Origin: Boswellia sacra
Lineage: Eukaryota; Streptophyta; Magnoliopsida; Sapindales; Burseraceae
Direction of reading: 5' to 3'
Assembly (NCBI GenBank): GCA_013180625.2
Contig: SNVD02013879.1
Location: 1-64,000, forward strand
DNA length: 64,000 nt
Shown here in pieces: positions 23,117 to 37,160 of the stretch. The notes under the pieces were generated by a model. It searched no databases. It had not been told where the DNA came from and saw only the letters and a list, made by a program, of their open reading frames with translations. A program made the translations under genes and the position numbers. The first letter of the stretch is position 1; the number at the start of each line of letters is the position of its first letter.

Positions 23117-24200
23117 TCAACCCGATAGAGAATTAGTAATCTGACTCACTTGAACTTCCAGATTCCTAATTTGTGTAGCTTGATTTTGGAAGTTGGTCTT
23201 GGTCTCATTCATGAACTGATTGGTCTTACTTGCCATCTGGTTGAGGTTATCCGTTAACTGACTAGTCGTATTTGCTAGTTGAGCCATTGCCTCTTCAAGA
23301 ACAAATTTCTTTTCTGGTGGTAGTTGTGCTTGTGGAGGTTTCAACATATTTTGGCTATTCCATGAGAAATAAAGACGATTTCGCCAACCAAGATTGTAAG
23401 TGTTGCTATAAGGGTTGTTTCTTGGGCAATTGTAATCTACAAAGTTTGCTTGCTCTTTCTGCCCCAAAAATGGATTCCCTTCATCGCAATTATCACTTAA
23501 ATGGTCACAGACTACAGGTGGAGTGTTGATCGCATTAATTGTCACATCGCCGTTTTGTAGATGTTTGTTAAGTGCAGTGATTTGGACTGTCAAGGTAGAA
23601 ATAGGATCATCCTTATACACTCCAGCTACTTTCTTTAGCAATACTCTTTCATTGGGCCATTGAGAATTATTTAGGGACATCTCATCTAGTAATGTGTAGG
23701 CTACATTTTGTGTCTTTTTCATAAATGCTCCACCTGTTGCTGTATCGAACAAGGTTCTCGCAGAACCATTTAATCCATTATAAACATTTTATACCTGTAT
23801 CCACTTAGGTATGCCATGCTGAGGGCATTTGTTAAGCAACTACTTATACTGGTCCCATGCATCCTGAAGTGTCTCTCCCTCGGACTAAGCAAAATTTGAA
23901 ATCTCAATCCGCATCCTTGCTGTCTTAAAAGATGGGAAGAACTTTCTGAGAAATAACTAGCGGGCAAGGAATTTAACCAACTTTTTGCTTTATCCCTCAA
24001 GGAAAATGGGAATAGCTTCAGGTGAATAGCATCATCTGAAACACCGTTACATTTAGCAGTTTCACAGATTTCCAGAAAATTGCCTACGTGATTATTAGGA
24101 TCTTCATGTGATAGCCCACTGAATGGTGAAGATTGGATTTGGCGGAGGTCCTGCTGCTCCTATAATTATTAGAATTTATGCCATTATGGTGTCTCGCTGC
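23117..24200 (-). pseudogene. Gypsy gag, frameshifted
   Basis: Minus-strand pieces give the capsid domain of plant gypsy elements. LRDKAKSWLNSLPA is near 24000-23960, and DTATGGAFMKKT with a leucine-rich segment is at 23660-23750. A C-terminal part follows with YSNTYNLGWRNRLYFSW and a long Gln/Asn-rich coiled segment (23117-23400). Stops and frameshifts near 23765 and 23900 break it. Unlike family B, this element still has the capsid domain. Confidence 0.85.
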
Positions 24201-24665
24201 CTGGTAGCCTCTCTTTTCTCCTTTCTATTTCTTCCACAAGTGTGCTCTATCTCAAGATCAAACTGGAATAGGTTCTCACTCCAAATTTTCGCATACACCT
24301 GAAAAATAGTACACAACAAATCAACACCACAAAAAATATATATTTTTTTAGAATTTTATATACTGGTAAGATACTAACTATAGAACGTTAAAAGAGCAAA
24401 ACAAAAATTGAAATTAAAAAGTTTAACACTCTTTTTAGGGATGAAATAGCCAAATTACAAACTATGGGGACTAAAAGGAAATTAAAAGTGGCAAAGACTT
24501 CTACGCCTGTGCGAAGTCTCCGTCTGACCTACACAAAGATTTGGGAGTAAACAACTATTAACAATAATTTAACACTCTTAAAACACAGATAGACATTAAA
24601 TTACACATAACATAAAAATTCAAGCTAAAATAGGGTTAAAGACTTTGCTATTGATAACAAGACAG

Positions 24666-24684
24666 TCCCCGAAAAACAGCGCCA
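24666..24684 (-). other. Decayed tRNA-Asp primer binding site
   Basis: The sequence beside the 5' LTR still matches the tRNA-Asp 3' end at both its edges (TCCCC and GCGCCA on the plus strand) but is altered in the middle. Confidence 0.7.
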
Positions 24685-24690
24685 AAAACT

Positions 24691-25958
24691 TGTTGCATAA
24701 AATCGCAAGTATACGATATCGTGGACAAGTAATAAAATGAGAGTATAAGTATCATCCCACAAGGACTGTTGCTACTACGCACCAAAATTGTATTAACCTC
24801 TAATTAACTAAATTACTTATAAAGGAGAATTAAGCTGTTGGAAAGTTTAAGTAAAACTTGATTAAACTAAATTTAACACTAAGTATACTCACAAAAATTT
24901 TGGATAGAAGAATTTAATGATTAAAAATCTAGGGATCTGATTTCACCAAAATTAATCAATTTAACTTCTCTAATTCAATTAACCAATATTTATTCCTATT
25001 GTTGCCATTTGATTTCATTAATTTGATTATTATTCTTTCTCAAGCAATAATAATGTATATTAATATATTAGAATCAAATCTTTGTCTCATCTAACTCATT
25101 ATTAAAGCCATTAAACAAAAGAAATCATACACGATTGCATAAATCACATTCATATCTCTATCTCACATGATTTATTTCAAGATAATTAAGGACTAGTGTG
25201 AACATCACTTCTCAGTCTCTATCAACATCTCAATTCATGCCACAATTTGCCAGAAAATCATAATTATTAAGCATGTAATTAAATTGCCCAACAATATTAG
25301 AATAAACATCAATCAACTAAAATCAAGAGAAATTAAACACCAAAATATGGCAACATCTTCACCCTAGAAAATGGAAATTAGTTCATATTAAAAACAAACA
25401 CAAAGCTAAAACATGTTTTTAAACATAAGTGAAGATAGGGATAGAAAAACTAGCTATGAAGAATTGAATCTTTGATGATGAAGATGATTGCTGTCTGGTT
25501 TTTGCCTCTCCTTTCCAAGAAATTCCTCTCCAAGTCCAAATCACCAAAGATCTGCCTTTTGCTCACCAGTTTTTTTCTTAGTTCGAATCCCCCCTCTCTT
25601 CAATGAACTTCCCCCCTTTTGCTCTTCCTTGCCTAGCTGACCCAAAAAGCAACATCCTCTTTGCCTCTTTGGAGATTCCCCTAGCATGATCATTCTGTCT
25701 CCTCCAAAAGTCAATCCATTGAGCTTGGTAGAAGTGCTCCACCGAAAGTGCAAATGGGATGTTTTAAAATTCCTGTCCAACTCATTTTCCTCCACAAGCC
25801 TTTCAAAATTACCCTTCCACATGAAATATAATATTGTAGAATTTTATCTTCATTTAATCATATTTACAATTCTGAAATTCTTTTAGGTACAACTTAAACA
25901 AACTTAGACAAATTTCAAGATAAAAGATGAAAATAATGTATAACAATTAGACGTATCA
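24691..25958 (-). repeat. 5' LTR of family A element
   Basis: About 1.27 kb; minus strand begins TGATACGTC and ends ATTTTATGCAACA. It is the partner of 13950-15077 and includes an extra block at about 25350-25500. Confidence 0.92.
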
Positions 25959-25963
25959 ATAGT

Positions 25964-27673
25964 GAAGACAAAAACACTATATAATTAGTATTTTGTCGTT
26001 GCATTTAACAAGTTCAAAATTTATTGAACCAGCAGCTTTTGACCTTTGGATAGTGGACCATGGAGGCTAGAATGAATCAACTATTTAAAGAACAAGACAG
26101 TCATCATTTTTTAGCCAACCAACTTCACTTTTCTCATTCAAAAACTCTGCAACCACAAACTAGTGTAGCAAGGAAAAAATGCAACAAGTTCTTATCTCCA
26201 CAAGCTCCATTCTTTTGGGGAAAAAAAAAAGAAAAAAAAATCACAAGCCAGCAAGCAAAAAACCATAAACTAGTAGGCACAAGGGACATTATAAAACCCA
26301 GCCAACTCCATTCTCCATCACTTCAATTCATTTCATGAGAAAAGAAAACACTCAAACTAACAAGCACAAAACCAAATGAAAACACCAAGCAAACTGCATT
26401 CTCCATCAACTCCATTCATTTGTTATAAAAAGCAAAAACCAACAAAAATTAACCACACCCAAAAACCCAGGCAACATAGCTTATATATAAGCTCCATTCA
26501 TTTGATAAAGAAAACTCAAAACAAAAAAACCAACCACTCTAAAAAACCCAACCAACTCCATTCTCCATCACCTCTATTAATTTGATTGAAAAAAGCAGGA
26601 AACACCAACCAAAAAATAGCTTTATCAAACTGGCAAATGCCAACTCCACAATGATCCATTCTTCCTTGATTAGTAACCAACAAATAATGCAACAATGCAA
26701 CCCTCAAGACACTGAAAAATAAAATTCTACTCTCTATTACATGCCAATGCGTTAGATCCCCAAACCCCATCACAAGATTTGAAACTTGATTTTATTAGAG
26801 AAAGACACAACCTGTTTGATTAAAGATCCCACGTAAACATTGTGCAATATGGTCACCTATTTTTTGAGTCTTCACGTGATAAGCTCATTCAGGAAGCTCC
26901 AAAACTCTTCATGGGTATTGATCATTTGGGTTTTTCCTGTTACTGGGTCGACCCTATCTTGTGTGTTAAAGGTTTGTGGGTTATCAGACGGGAGGCTAGT
27001 TTTCTCCTTTGGAATTGTTTTTCATATTACTTTGTTTGATTCAAAAACTGTTTTGCCCATTCAAGCTAAACCCATTCAATAGCAATTCATGTTAACACGT
27101 ATTTTACTAAAATAACCTGGACCGTTAAATCAAAAGAGAACAGAAATCGTTAGCTGGAGTTAAATGATACAAATTTATAAAAGTTTGGTATTGCACAGAT
27201 ATAAACTCATAAGAGACTTTTCGCATGATATTAGGGCAAAGTTCAGGGGAGGTTAATAATGTTATTCCATATAATATTATTTTAGATATTTCATATTTTT
27301 ACATAGTTTGAAATTGACATATTAAAATTTAGAGATATCCTTGTCTATTACTGAATCGTAGGATAAAATTATATTTAAAACAGGTTGATATTGCTATTTT
27401 CTGAATTTCAATTAGCATTTCCATATGTCGCCATTGACATATCCACGATGCTAGCTAACAAGTTTGAGTGATATACTTAATGCTAACTGTTTGATCAACA
27501 AATCGATCAAATTGAAAGATTTAAAGGGTAGAAGCAAAGCAAATTACAAAGGGTACACATCACTACAACTTCTTAGAGAATGACCCAAAAGCTGGAGCAT
27601 TGTAGATTAAAAAAAAAGATTATAATTTGAGTGACTATTAGAAATCATGGCCTGCATGTAACATTCAAAGAAA
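25964..27673. other. Intergenic stretch with a local repeat array, no gene recognised
   Basis: A frame at 26842-27039 (plus) reads as possible protein but matches nothing I know. The repeat array is listed separately. Confidence 0.5.
26195..26600. repeat. Imperfect tandem array, about 90-100 bp period
   Basis: Five units vary around the words CCAACTCCATTCTCCATCA and TTCATTTGAT followed by an A-rich tract. Confidence 0.65.
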
Positions 27674-27678
27674 AGAAC

Positions 27679-28552
27679 TATAAGTTCTGGAAGTACGAAG
27701 TTATGAGTAATATAACAGTAAACTATAAAGTAAATTGACATAGGAGGATTTTATGTGGTTTGGTTATAAAACCTACATCCGCAGACAGCTTTGGAGTTGT
27801 AATTCACTAAGTTCTTGTTTGTACAATCTTTAGGATCGTTTACAATGCTGACACACTCTCGCACACTGAGCTAATCTTTGTAAAACAAAATCTTGCCAAG
27901 ATCTCAAACTCTAGTGACACTACTCACTCTCCATCGCTGATAACTTAACAATACACTGTTAAGAAAAACATAACCACGATGTCTGACATTGAATTACATA
28001 AACACTTAACTTGCAAGTTCTCTCAAGTGTATATTAACTCAGACAGACCTAATAAAAAATTCATGCACGATTACAACCTCTTATACATGAATAAAACACT
28101 CATAAAATCAAATCAATGAAGCATTCCAATTTGCATTGAAGCTCTCTTCTTAATTCTTGGAATGTCGTGACATAAACTCTCCCAACCAACAACCATGTGT
28201 TATGTAAACATAACATTATATATATTGGGATGCCATATCAAAATCTCCTTAAAATCCTAAAAAAAATCATAATCAAACTCACATTAGGATAAAGACTTAA
28301 ACAATAGGAAGTAATGTAAGTAACTTCTAAAAGAATGAGGACACAAATAAATATTCTCCTATTTTAACTATGATACATTAAATAATATCCTAATCTAAGG
28401 AGATATTTATTATAAATCAAATACTTCCTAAAATATACTTCTAGAAACAGTAAAATAAGAAACAATATAATATTCTAGTTTTATCACAAGTTGGTCTAAA
28501 ATCATCATATACATGGCACATGCAAATGTGTCAAACATTGACTAATAAAACA
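27679..28552 (-). repeat. 3' LTR of Copia element 2
   Basis: About 874 bp. It aligns throughout with 37161-38029, with scattered differences. Confidence 0.88.
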
Positions 28553-29749
28553 TAGCATGCAAATGTTACCTGATTCCTTACCTTGCTCCTAGTTTTTATC
28601 ATGCCATCTGGCGTTCCAATGATAGAGCTAGTTGGATGTGCCTTCTGTATCCAAGTGGGTAGATCTTTTATTTTACCTTCATTTCTGATTGAGTTTCTGT
28701 TCAGATCTAAGTTTTTAGTTGTCATTGTTGTGTCTGTTGTAATAGCCATTGTTTCCTCTTTCATAATTGAATCGTCTCTATTATTATTGCTGTTAGAATC
28801 TGACTTTTTTGTATCTTTTATAAAGTTGGTTATGCTTTCCTCTTGTGAGTACTTTGCATAATCATCCAGATCATCAAATACTACGTTTGCAGATTCCATG
28901 ATTGACTCAGTCCGAAGATTATAGACTTGAAAAGATTTGTTGTTTTGTGTATATCCCACAAAAACTCCTTCATCACTTCTTGGATCTAATTTGCCTAACA
29001 GCTCTGTCATTTAAGATGTAACACCTGCATCCAAAAACATGAAAATATTTCAAATTAGGTTTTCTTCCTTTCAAAATTTCACAAGGTGTCTGTTTAGTGC
29101 CAGGTCTTGGAAAAACTCTATTTGAAATATAACAAGCAATGCTTATTGCTTCATCCCATAGCCTTTTGGTCAACTTTTTATTATTGAGCATCACTCTAGT
29201 CATCTCTTGAAGAGTTCTATTTTTTCTTTTCAAAATGCCATTTTGTTCAGGAGTTTTGGAAGCTAAAAATTCCTGTTCAATTCCATGATATTTGCAAGAG
29301 TCAGTATAGTTAACGTTTTCAAACTTCTTACCATGATCATTTCTTATTCTTACTATACTACCAATGTTCCTATTTTGCTCATTTTCAAGCTTAACACAAA
29401 GATTCCTGAAAGCTTTAAAAGTGTCAAATTTTTCTTTAATAAAATCAACCCAATTATATCTAGAAAAGTCATCCACACAAACAAATATGTATCTCTTGCA
29501 TGCAATGCTTTCAATTTTCATAAGACCCATAAGATCCATGTGAAGCAAATAAAGTCTTTTGGATGTGCTAAGATGTGAAATGGATTTATGTGTACTTCTA
29601 ATTTGTTTTCCTATTTGACATGGTCCACAAATTTTATTAACTTTGTCATCAAGTTTAGGCACTCCTTTTACAATGCCTAACTTAGTTAATTTAACGAAGT
29701 CTTTGTAATTTAAGTTTCCTAATTTTTGATGCCACAATTCTAAATCCAA
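28553..29749 (-). pseudogene. Copia integrase, with pol truncated after it
   Basis: The frame at 28973-29749 starts with the pre-integrase motif LWHQKLGNLNYKDF and the zinc-domain cysteines CGPCQIGKQ. The catalytic core follows with LHMDLMGLM, FVCVDDFSRYNWV, RNDHGKKFEN and EQNGILKRKNRTLQEM, and the frame ends in CYILND. A frameshift leads to 28531-29010, with GKLDPRSDEGVFVGY and an acidic, Asn-rich linker. The LTR follows directly where reverse transcriptase should begin. Pol is therefore internally deleted and the copy cannot move by itself. Confidence 0.9.
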
Positions 29750-29838
29750 AATCTTAGCTTGAAATGCAATTTTTACTAAATAACAATTATCCGAAGATCT
29801 ATTTCCTTCTAAAATGCATTTATAAAAATTGGCTAAGA

Positions 29839-30110
29839 CTATGCATTTGTTTGTGTGAAATGAATAATATACTTGTCATCACATATCTGACTAATACTAA
29901 TTCGATTAGCTTTCAAACCTTCAACCAGCAAAACATTTTGGAAGTTGGGTAGGCCTTTGACATTCAAAGTGCCTTTGCCAGTGATCTTACTTTTTTCTCC
30001 ATAATTAACATTTCCTTTCCTGCATGCTTCAAATTTTTTCAAAAACTGCTTACTTTTAGTCATATGCCTTGAACAGCCATTATCAAAATATCACAAATCG
30101 TTAGAAGAAT
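29839..30110 (-). pseudogene. Copia protease remnant
   Basis: The active-site segment reads YFDNGCSRHMTK, where SIRE-type elements have D-S-G, so the serine is changed. KITGKGTLNVKGLPNFQNVLLVEGL follows, in the order usual for this family. There is a stop just before the active site. Confidence 0.8.
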
Positions 30111-31381
30111 GTTTAAGAGCAATAAAAGCAACTTTGTAAACTGTCTTCTCTTTCTTAACCCACTGCAGTTGTGACTTTGGTAACGATTTGAATTGTTTTG
30201 ATCTTTTATGCAAAAGATTCAACAATTTAAAACATCTAGGTCTAATATGTCCCTTTTTACCACAAAAATAACAAGTTGGAATGAATTTTCTTACCTTTTT
30301 AGGTCTGGATTTTAAAGAGCTTAGAGGAGAAACAAATGCTTCATTGCTTTTTGAACTAGGACTTGACCTCATTGATTTAGGTCAGAATTTTTACCTGATG
30401 TTGAAGCTTTTACAAACACTGTTGTTGATAAGGATGCAACATTACCTTCTGTATATCCCAGTCCATGTTTGTTGGAGTTATCTCTTCCAAGACTCAAGGC
30501 CTAATCAAGTTTAGCTGACCCAATTCTGAGTTGATCAACACATCTTTTGCTCTCAATCAGTTTTGTTGTAATTTTCTCAATATGTGCTGTTTTGTCTATC
30601 AAAGCAAGCTCCAATTCTGTGATACAGTTTTCAGCATATGATTTTTTACTTTTCAACACTTCAATCTCCTTTTTCAAAGTTTTGATTTCCTGTTTATGAC
30701 TCAGCCATTGACTATAGAGTGCATTGTAAGTTTCTTGCAACTCTTCATAGTATTCCGGATCATCTTCTATATCTGAATGATCATCATTTGTTATGCAGTG
30801 TTATGTTATGTCAGTCATAACAGCTTTCCCTTTCTCAGCTTCAGAAGCTATAAATGCAACGAAATTACTCATGCATTCTTGATCTTCCGAATCAGCTTCT
30901 GATTCATCACTCCACGTAGCTGTCAAGCCTTTGTTCTTCTTTTTGAGATTAGCACATTCAGATTGAATATGCCCATAACCAAAACGTTCATAACACTGAA
31001 TATGTTCTTTTTTATTAGGTTGCTTCGATTTCTTCTTGTCATTCTCCTTGTTGAATTTCCTGAACTTGTCTTCATTTGAATTTGTTGACTTTCCTTGATT
31101 CTTTTTCCTGAAATTCTTTTTCATGAACTTGACATCATTTTTTGTTAGAAAAGCAATCTATTTGGAATTAGTTTCATCAAGCTCATGATTACTTTCATCA
31201 TCGGATTTTTCATTTTTAACATTGAATGCAATACTTTTTCCTTTTTGTTTCCTAGTACTATGATTAATTTCAAAATTTTAAAGAATGCCAATCAGTTCAT
31301 CAACCCTCATCTTATCAGTGTTTTTAACTTCCTCAATGACTAAAATTTTAGGTTGAAATTTATCTGGAATAGATCTGATTA
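30091..31381 (-). pseudogene. Copia gag, C-terminal part, several frames
   Basis: From the CACTA border inward the minus strand gives SIPDKFQPKILVIEE (gag), a Lys-rich tract with the decayed knuckle CYERFGYGHIQSEC (30801-31124), and a coiled-coil segment (30501-30740). The second knuckle, CYFCGKKGHIRPRC (30091-30372), is the form typical of SIRE/Maximus Copia elements. Stops separate the pieces. The missing N-terminal part lies beyond CACTA-1 at 36581-37097. Confidence 0.85.
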
Positions 31382-31608
31382 TAACTACAAGAAAAATAGG
31401 AATAGATGACAGAAACAAACGGTCATAAACAAGGGTGGATGATAGAGAATCAAAGAGTCATCTATGTCACTGTCACTCATTCATGATAGAAAAAAAGTCT
31501 ATCATCAACTTTGTGATAGTTTTTACATGTCATACGTCTATCACATTAGACAATTAATTTTATAATTTTATGATAGTTTTTACATGTCATACGTCTATCA
31601 CACTAGGT

Positions 31609-32207
31609 AAATAATTATTTAATAATCCTTAAAAAATTTTGGCGGGAAATTATTTTTTATTTTTAGTTTGAAATTTTTTGTGGGAAAATTGTTTTTTGTT
31701 GGATTCCAATTTAATTTTGGCAGAAAATTTTTGTGGGTAAATTATGTTGTTTGTGACAGAATTTATGATTAGTATTTCTTGTCACAATATTTAAATTTAG
31801 TTATGCAGAACTATAATTTTTTTATTTTATTTATAATTCTTGTGTTTAAAATTCATTTACAAATTTAATATGAACTAAAATTTAAAGTGCACATCCAATT
31901 GAGTCTAAAAACTTTTTATAGTAATGACATCCACATAACAATATAGAGAAAAGTTGCATAGATCATGTTTATCATTACTAATACATAAGCTAAATCATTA
32001 GTAACTATCAACAACAAACTGTGATTGTAATTCAAATCCAGAAGCAACAACAAATGATAGCCAACCAAATTAAATTTGGAGTTCACATGACGAATTTCAG
32101 AACTTATTAAGTAGGTCATTGACTTGTTAATATCAAAATCTTAATCTATTCCTCATATCAATGGGTTATAGCTAGATTGAAAGAGCTTAGAAGGATCACA
32201 AAGAAGA
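31609..32207. other. CACTA-1 left interior, no gene recognised
   Basis: AT-rich sequence between the subterminal repeats and the MCM4 fragment. Short frames only. Confidence 0.6.
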
Positions 32208-32410
<203 letters not shown>

Positions 32411-33588
32411 AAAGCATTCCCGCCGAAAAGCTACATTGAGTCAGTAAACTAGCCATGAGCATCACAGCAGAATGATGATGTAAAGTCATATAGAAAACGG
32501 GAATATCAAGAAAGAAGTAATATACTGTTGAATATATTGTTGAATGCAGTATAGAAAAAGGGAATATCACAGTACTGTTAAATATACTGTTGAATGCAGA
32601 GAAAGATTGAATCTGCTGATACTCATTAAACACATTGAGATCTGCATTCAATATGCATGGAATAAACTTTCCACATTGGTTGTAGCATCCAATTTTTACA
32701 TTTCAAAGTGAAAAGAAAAAAAAGATTCTACATGAAATTTTTCCACATTCAATTTTCACTACGAGGCTATATTCAATTTTTGCAATTAGTTTGTGCTGCT
32801 GTAACTTTGTATTTCTTTTTATAGTAAACACAGGTTCAATTTGAAGCAATGCACTTCAAAACAAGAAGAACGCGGAATTCATTAACAAATTTCCAACCAC
32901 CAGTAATGTTGTTTACATTATTTCTATTTCATAACAATTTGGGGTCAACGTAGCCAGCCGTAAGAGAATTTTAAGACTAATCACAGCTGCAAAGAAATTT
33001 GCAGTTGTAAAGAAATTACATTATGTCTATAAAGATTTCCAAGACACAAGGCACAGAAATTTGAATGTATGTTTGCTTTGTGTAATGATCCTTTTAGAAC
33101 AAAAGATAAAGGTTAAGAGATACAATTAAATCAAGAGGCATTATCAAAATTAAAGCACATGAAAATAGCCTAACTGATGCCAATATCTATATCTATCATG
33201 CCCTTGAGCATGGACAAATGCACAAGTGAGCATCCTATGGTAAAGGAGACTGCCCACTGAGCAAACTGGGCTAGTAGGAAAATAGATAAATTTGCCAAAT
33301 AAAATAATAATTCTAAACTCATTGCAGTCCAGATTTCACTAAAAGCAGCATTAACAATTCAATTAATTCTTAATAGCAAATCTATTAAACAACTAGAATG
33401 ACAACTCTTTCATACTTAATTGATCAATAAAAGATATCCTGAAGATCGATCAATTTCAGCGAGAATGCATAAACAGTCAGTATTGCCAAACAAGCAGATA
33501 CTCAAATCATTCAGAAGACAGCTTAAGAACCACTTACAAAGGAGACTTAACACTACTATGGTTCTGGAACCTGTATTGAAGGCCATAC
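32411..33588. other. CACTA-1 interior between MCM4 and FPP fragments
   Basis: AT-rich, no gene recognised. A repeated word containing AATATACTGTTGAATGCAG occurs at about 32520-32600. Confidence 0.55.
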
Positions 33589-33711
33589 CTGACTGGGTTG
33601 AGATCCAGCTGATGCAAGAGTAACATCAGCAGAGTCCAATGCAGCAGCCACTGTCTTCTCAGCTTTATCAGATGATGATTTTCTCTTCCACAACCAACCT
33701 CGGCGGTCCAT
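33589..33711 (-). pseudogene. Filament-like plant protein, first coding exon, in CACTA-1
   Basis: From the ATG at 33711 the minus strand encodes MDRRGWLWKRKSSSDKAEKT, then an Ala/Ser-rich stretch ending SAGSQPSQ, followed directly by a GTATGG splice donor. The MDRR-W-W-K+KSS start is the hallmark of the filament-like plant protein (FPP) family, long coiled-coil proteins involved in microtubule-related and membrane functions. Only this 41-codon exon is present, and the coiled-coil body is absent. The frame is open and the donor intact, so it could serve as the first exon of a chimeric transcript with no recognised exon downstream except MCM4. Confidence 0.8.
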
Positions 33712-34183
33712 CTCAAGCTATAAAGTTAGCAGAAGGATGAATTTTAAAACGACATAAGATCACATACAAAAGATATGCAAACGAATCCATAAAACAATCC
33801 AATAAATTGGTCTCTAAGTGAAAATAAACAAAAAAAAAATATTTGACTAGACATGCAACAACAACTTGCTAACTAATCATTCCTGTAGACATCACCGTAA
33901 ATTAAAAAATGCCAACAATGAATAAAAACATTGTGATTGAGGCTCCTATACCTAACCACCCATTCTCTTAAGTGAAATTGAAAAAATAATAATAAGCAGA
34001 GTTCAGTTCCCTAAGAATCTCTTGTGGTTCAGTCCATTCCATACTGGCACTAAGATAAGCAGCAAGTATATTTGCCTATTGTACAAATAAATGGAGAAAA
34101 GCACCCACTCTTTGATAAGAAGTTGGAAGATTATCCAAATTAAAAGAAACAAGTGGATAAATCAGTAAAATAGCAAATATTAC

Positions 34184-35575
<1,392 letters not shown>

Positions 35576-35720
35576 AATCTCAAAATCAGGTACATAAGAA
35601 TAAAAGAAGAATGAGATCAAACTAAGATAGAAAAAGATACAAATGATATGCACACCTTAACTCCATGATTACAGTATTAAAGATACAAAATCAGGTATTA
35701 AAAATGACTTCCACAAAACA

Positions 35721-36032
35721 TTAGAAATCTCTATCATTTATATCATTTGGACTTTCCTTCTCCATCTTCTCAACATGCGTGTCCCTAGCAAGCACAAAAA
35801 ATTAAAAAAAGAACACAAGAAAATCACAACAGAAGCAGCAGGAGTAAAAGCAAATAAAATAAAATAAACCTTACTTGTGAAATTTATTAGAAAAAACATA
35901 GAACTTCCTCATCGAATTACTGCAAAGAGCTCGAATTCTATTGTAAACGGACATGTTCTTCTTCTTAACTTCATCCAACACCACTGAAACCACAACCACG
36001 CCATCAATGGCAGGATTCTCCAACAAATCAAT
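35721..36032 (-). pseudogene. RRP44/DIS3 exosome nuclease, two exons, in CACTA-1
   Basis: Exon one (35875-36032) encodes IDLLENPAIDGVVVVSVVLD, KNMSVYNRIRALC and MRKFYVFSNKFHK, part of the N-terminal PIN endonuclease domain of the exosome subunit RRP44. Exon two (35721-35784) continues in frame across a GTAAGG donor and TTGCTAG acceptor with DTHVEKMEKESPND and then ends in a stop codon. The real gene runs on for hundreds of codons through cold-shock and RNB domains that are not here. The splice join being still exact suggests a fairly recent capture of a genomic segment including its intron. Confidence 0.85.
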
Positions 36033-36580
36033 CTAAAAACGCAACGTTTGGAGTGGCAAAGGAAGTGAAACAAACAAAAAAATGTGATAAATATGTAATC
36101 GAATAAAGACAAAAAAATGACAAATAAGATGAATAAGCAGGTTTGACTTTCAGACCAGTTTTATATTTCTCACTTTTAAGAAAAACTGCCAAATAAAAAA
36201 ATTTCAAAGTGACAAATATGAAAAAAAATTCTTGTAGTGGGGGTTGAAATGGATGGTGTAGGGGAAAGTTTTATTGGAGGAAAATGAAAAGTAATTCACT
36301 CTAGGTTTTTTTAAGGCATTTACTAATTTTTTTAAATAATATATTAATTTAAAATTTAGTCAAACACGGTCAATAAGAAAATTCTATCATAAAGTTTTTG
36401 ATAGAGTTAATTTCTATCACTAGTCTGTCATCGATTCTTGATAGACAAAAAATTTATCACAAGTACATCATTAAGTGTCTGATAGATTATAATTCTATCA
36501 CGACTCCATCACCCTTTTATGATATAATGATTTTTGTCATAAAGTGTCAGTCATCTATTCTCATTTTTCTTGTAGTGTTA

Positions 36581-37097
36581 TTTTGCTAACAATTTCTATA
36601 TCAGTGAAAGTTTTGCCAAGCATGTATGCAGAATTTGTGATGTGACATAACTTAGAGTAAAACTCAGAAATTGACTCATCCTCATGCATCATCAATTTTT
36701 CAAATTGAGAATTATGTCTCATCAATTTAAATTTTTTAACAGATGCAGTACCTTCATATTTTACCTCAAGAATATCCCAAGCTTCTTTGGCCACTTTGCA
36801 CCTTGAAATCTGTCCAAAGTTATTTAAGCCCACAGCAGAAAAACTTGCATTAAGAACCTTTGAGTTCCAGCTTGAATGTCGGTATTCTTCATCAGTCCAT
36901 TCCTCCTCAGGTTTGGGTTCAGAATCACCAAAAGCATTCAACTTTGTTAGTAGTGTCCATTCTTTAAGCACACTTGTCCATGCCCTATCATCAAGAGATT
37001 TGATATACATCAACATTCTTACTTTCCAATATGAATAATTATCATTGTGAAGAATAGGTAGTTGTGTTCCAGATCCTTCATTACGAATAAACTCCAT
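36581..37097 (-). pseudogene. Copia gag N-terminal part, cut by CACTA-1
   Basis: From the ATG at 37097, 63 bases inside the LTR border, the frame encodes LPILHNDNYSYWKVRMLMYI, WTDEEY, and CKVAKEAWDILEVKYEGT, the usual start of SIRE-type Copia gag. It stays open to EIVSKI, where CACTA-1 enters at 36577. Continuation with RSIPDKF at 31378 is exact after removal of the transposon and one TTA copy. Confidence 0.9.
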
Positions 37098-37148
37098 CCC
37101 CTCCAAAACAATATGATATTTTCTTCGCTTATATATCAGTGAACGTGC

Positions 37149-37159
37149 TCTGATACCAA
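37149..37159 (-). other. Primer binding site, initiator tRNA-Met
   Basis: Minus strand TGGTATCAGAG, a perfect match to the plant Copia initiator-Met primer site, one base inside the LTR border at 37161. Confidence 0.85.
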
Positions 37160-37160
37160 T

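Larger units (their letters stand above)
13945..25963 (-). mobile_element. Full-length Ty3-gypsy (Athila/Tat-type) element, family A, with LOG cargo
   Basis: About 12 kb, minus strand. Both LTRs are present and flanked by a perfect 5-bp duplication ATAGT (13945-13949 and 25959-25963). Order in the sense direction: LTR, decayed tRNA-Asp primer site, gag, protease, reverse transcriptase, RNase H, integrase, hairpin motif, ORF-X, LOG pseudogene, polypurine tract, LTR. Every polyprotein domain carries stops or frameshifts, so this copy is an old, dead insertion. The two extra genes sit where Athila elements usually carry an envelope-like gene. Confidence 0.95.

Noticed and set aside
26842..27039. 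Possible small gene (65 codons)
   Set aside because: Some protein-like text, but no start context, family match or splice partners that I can see.
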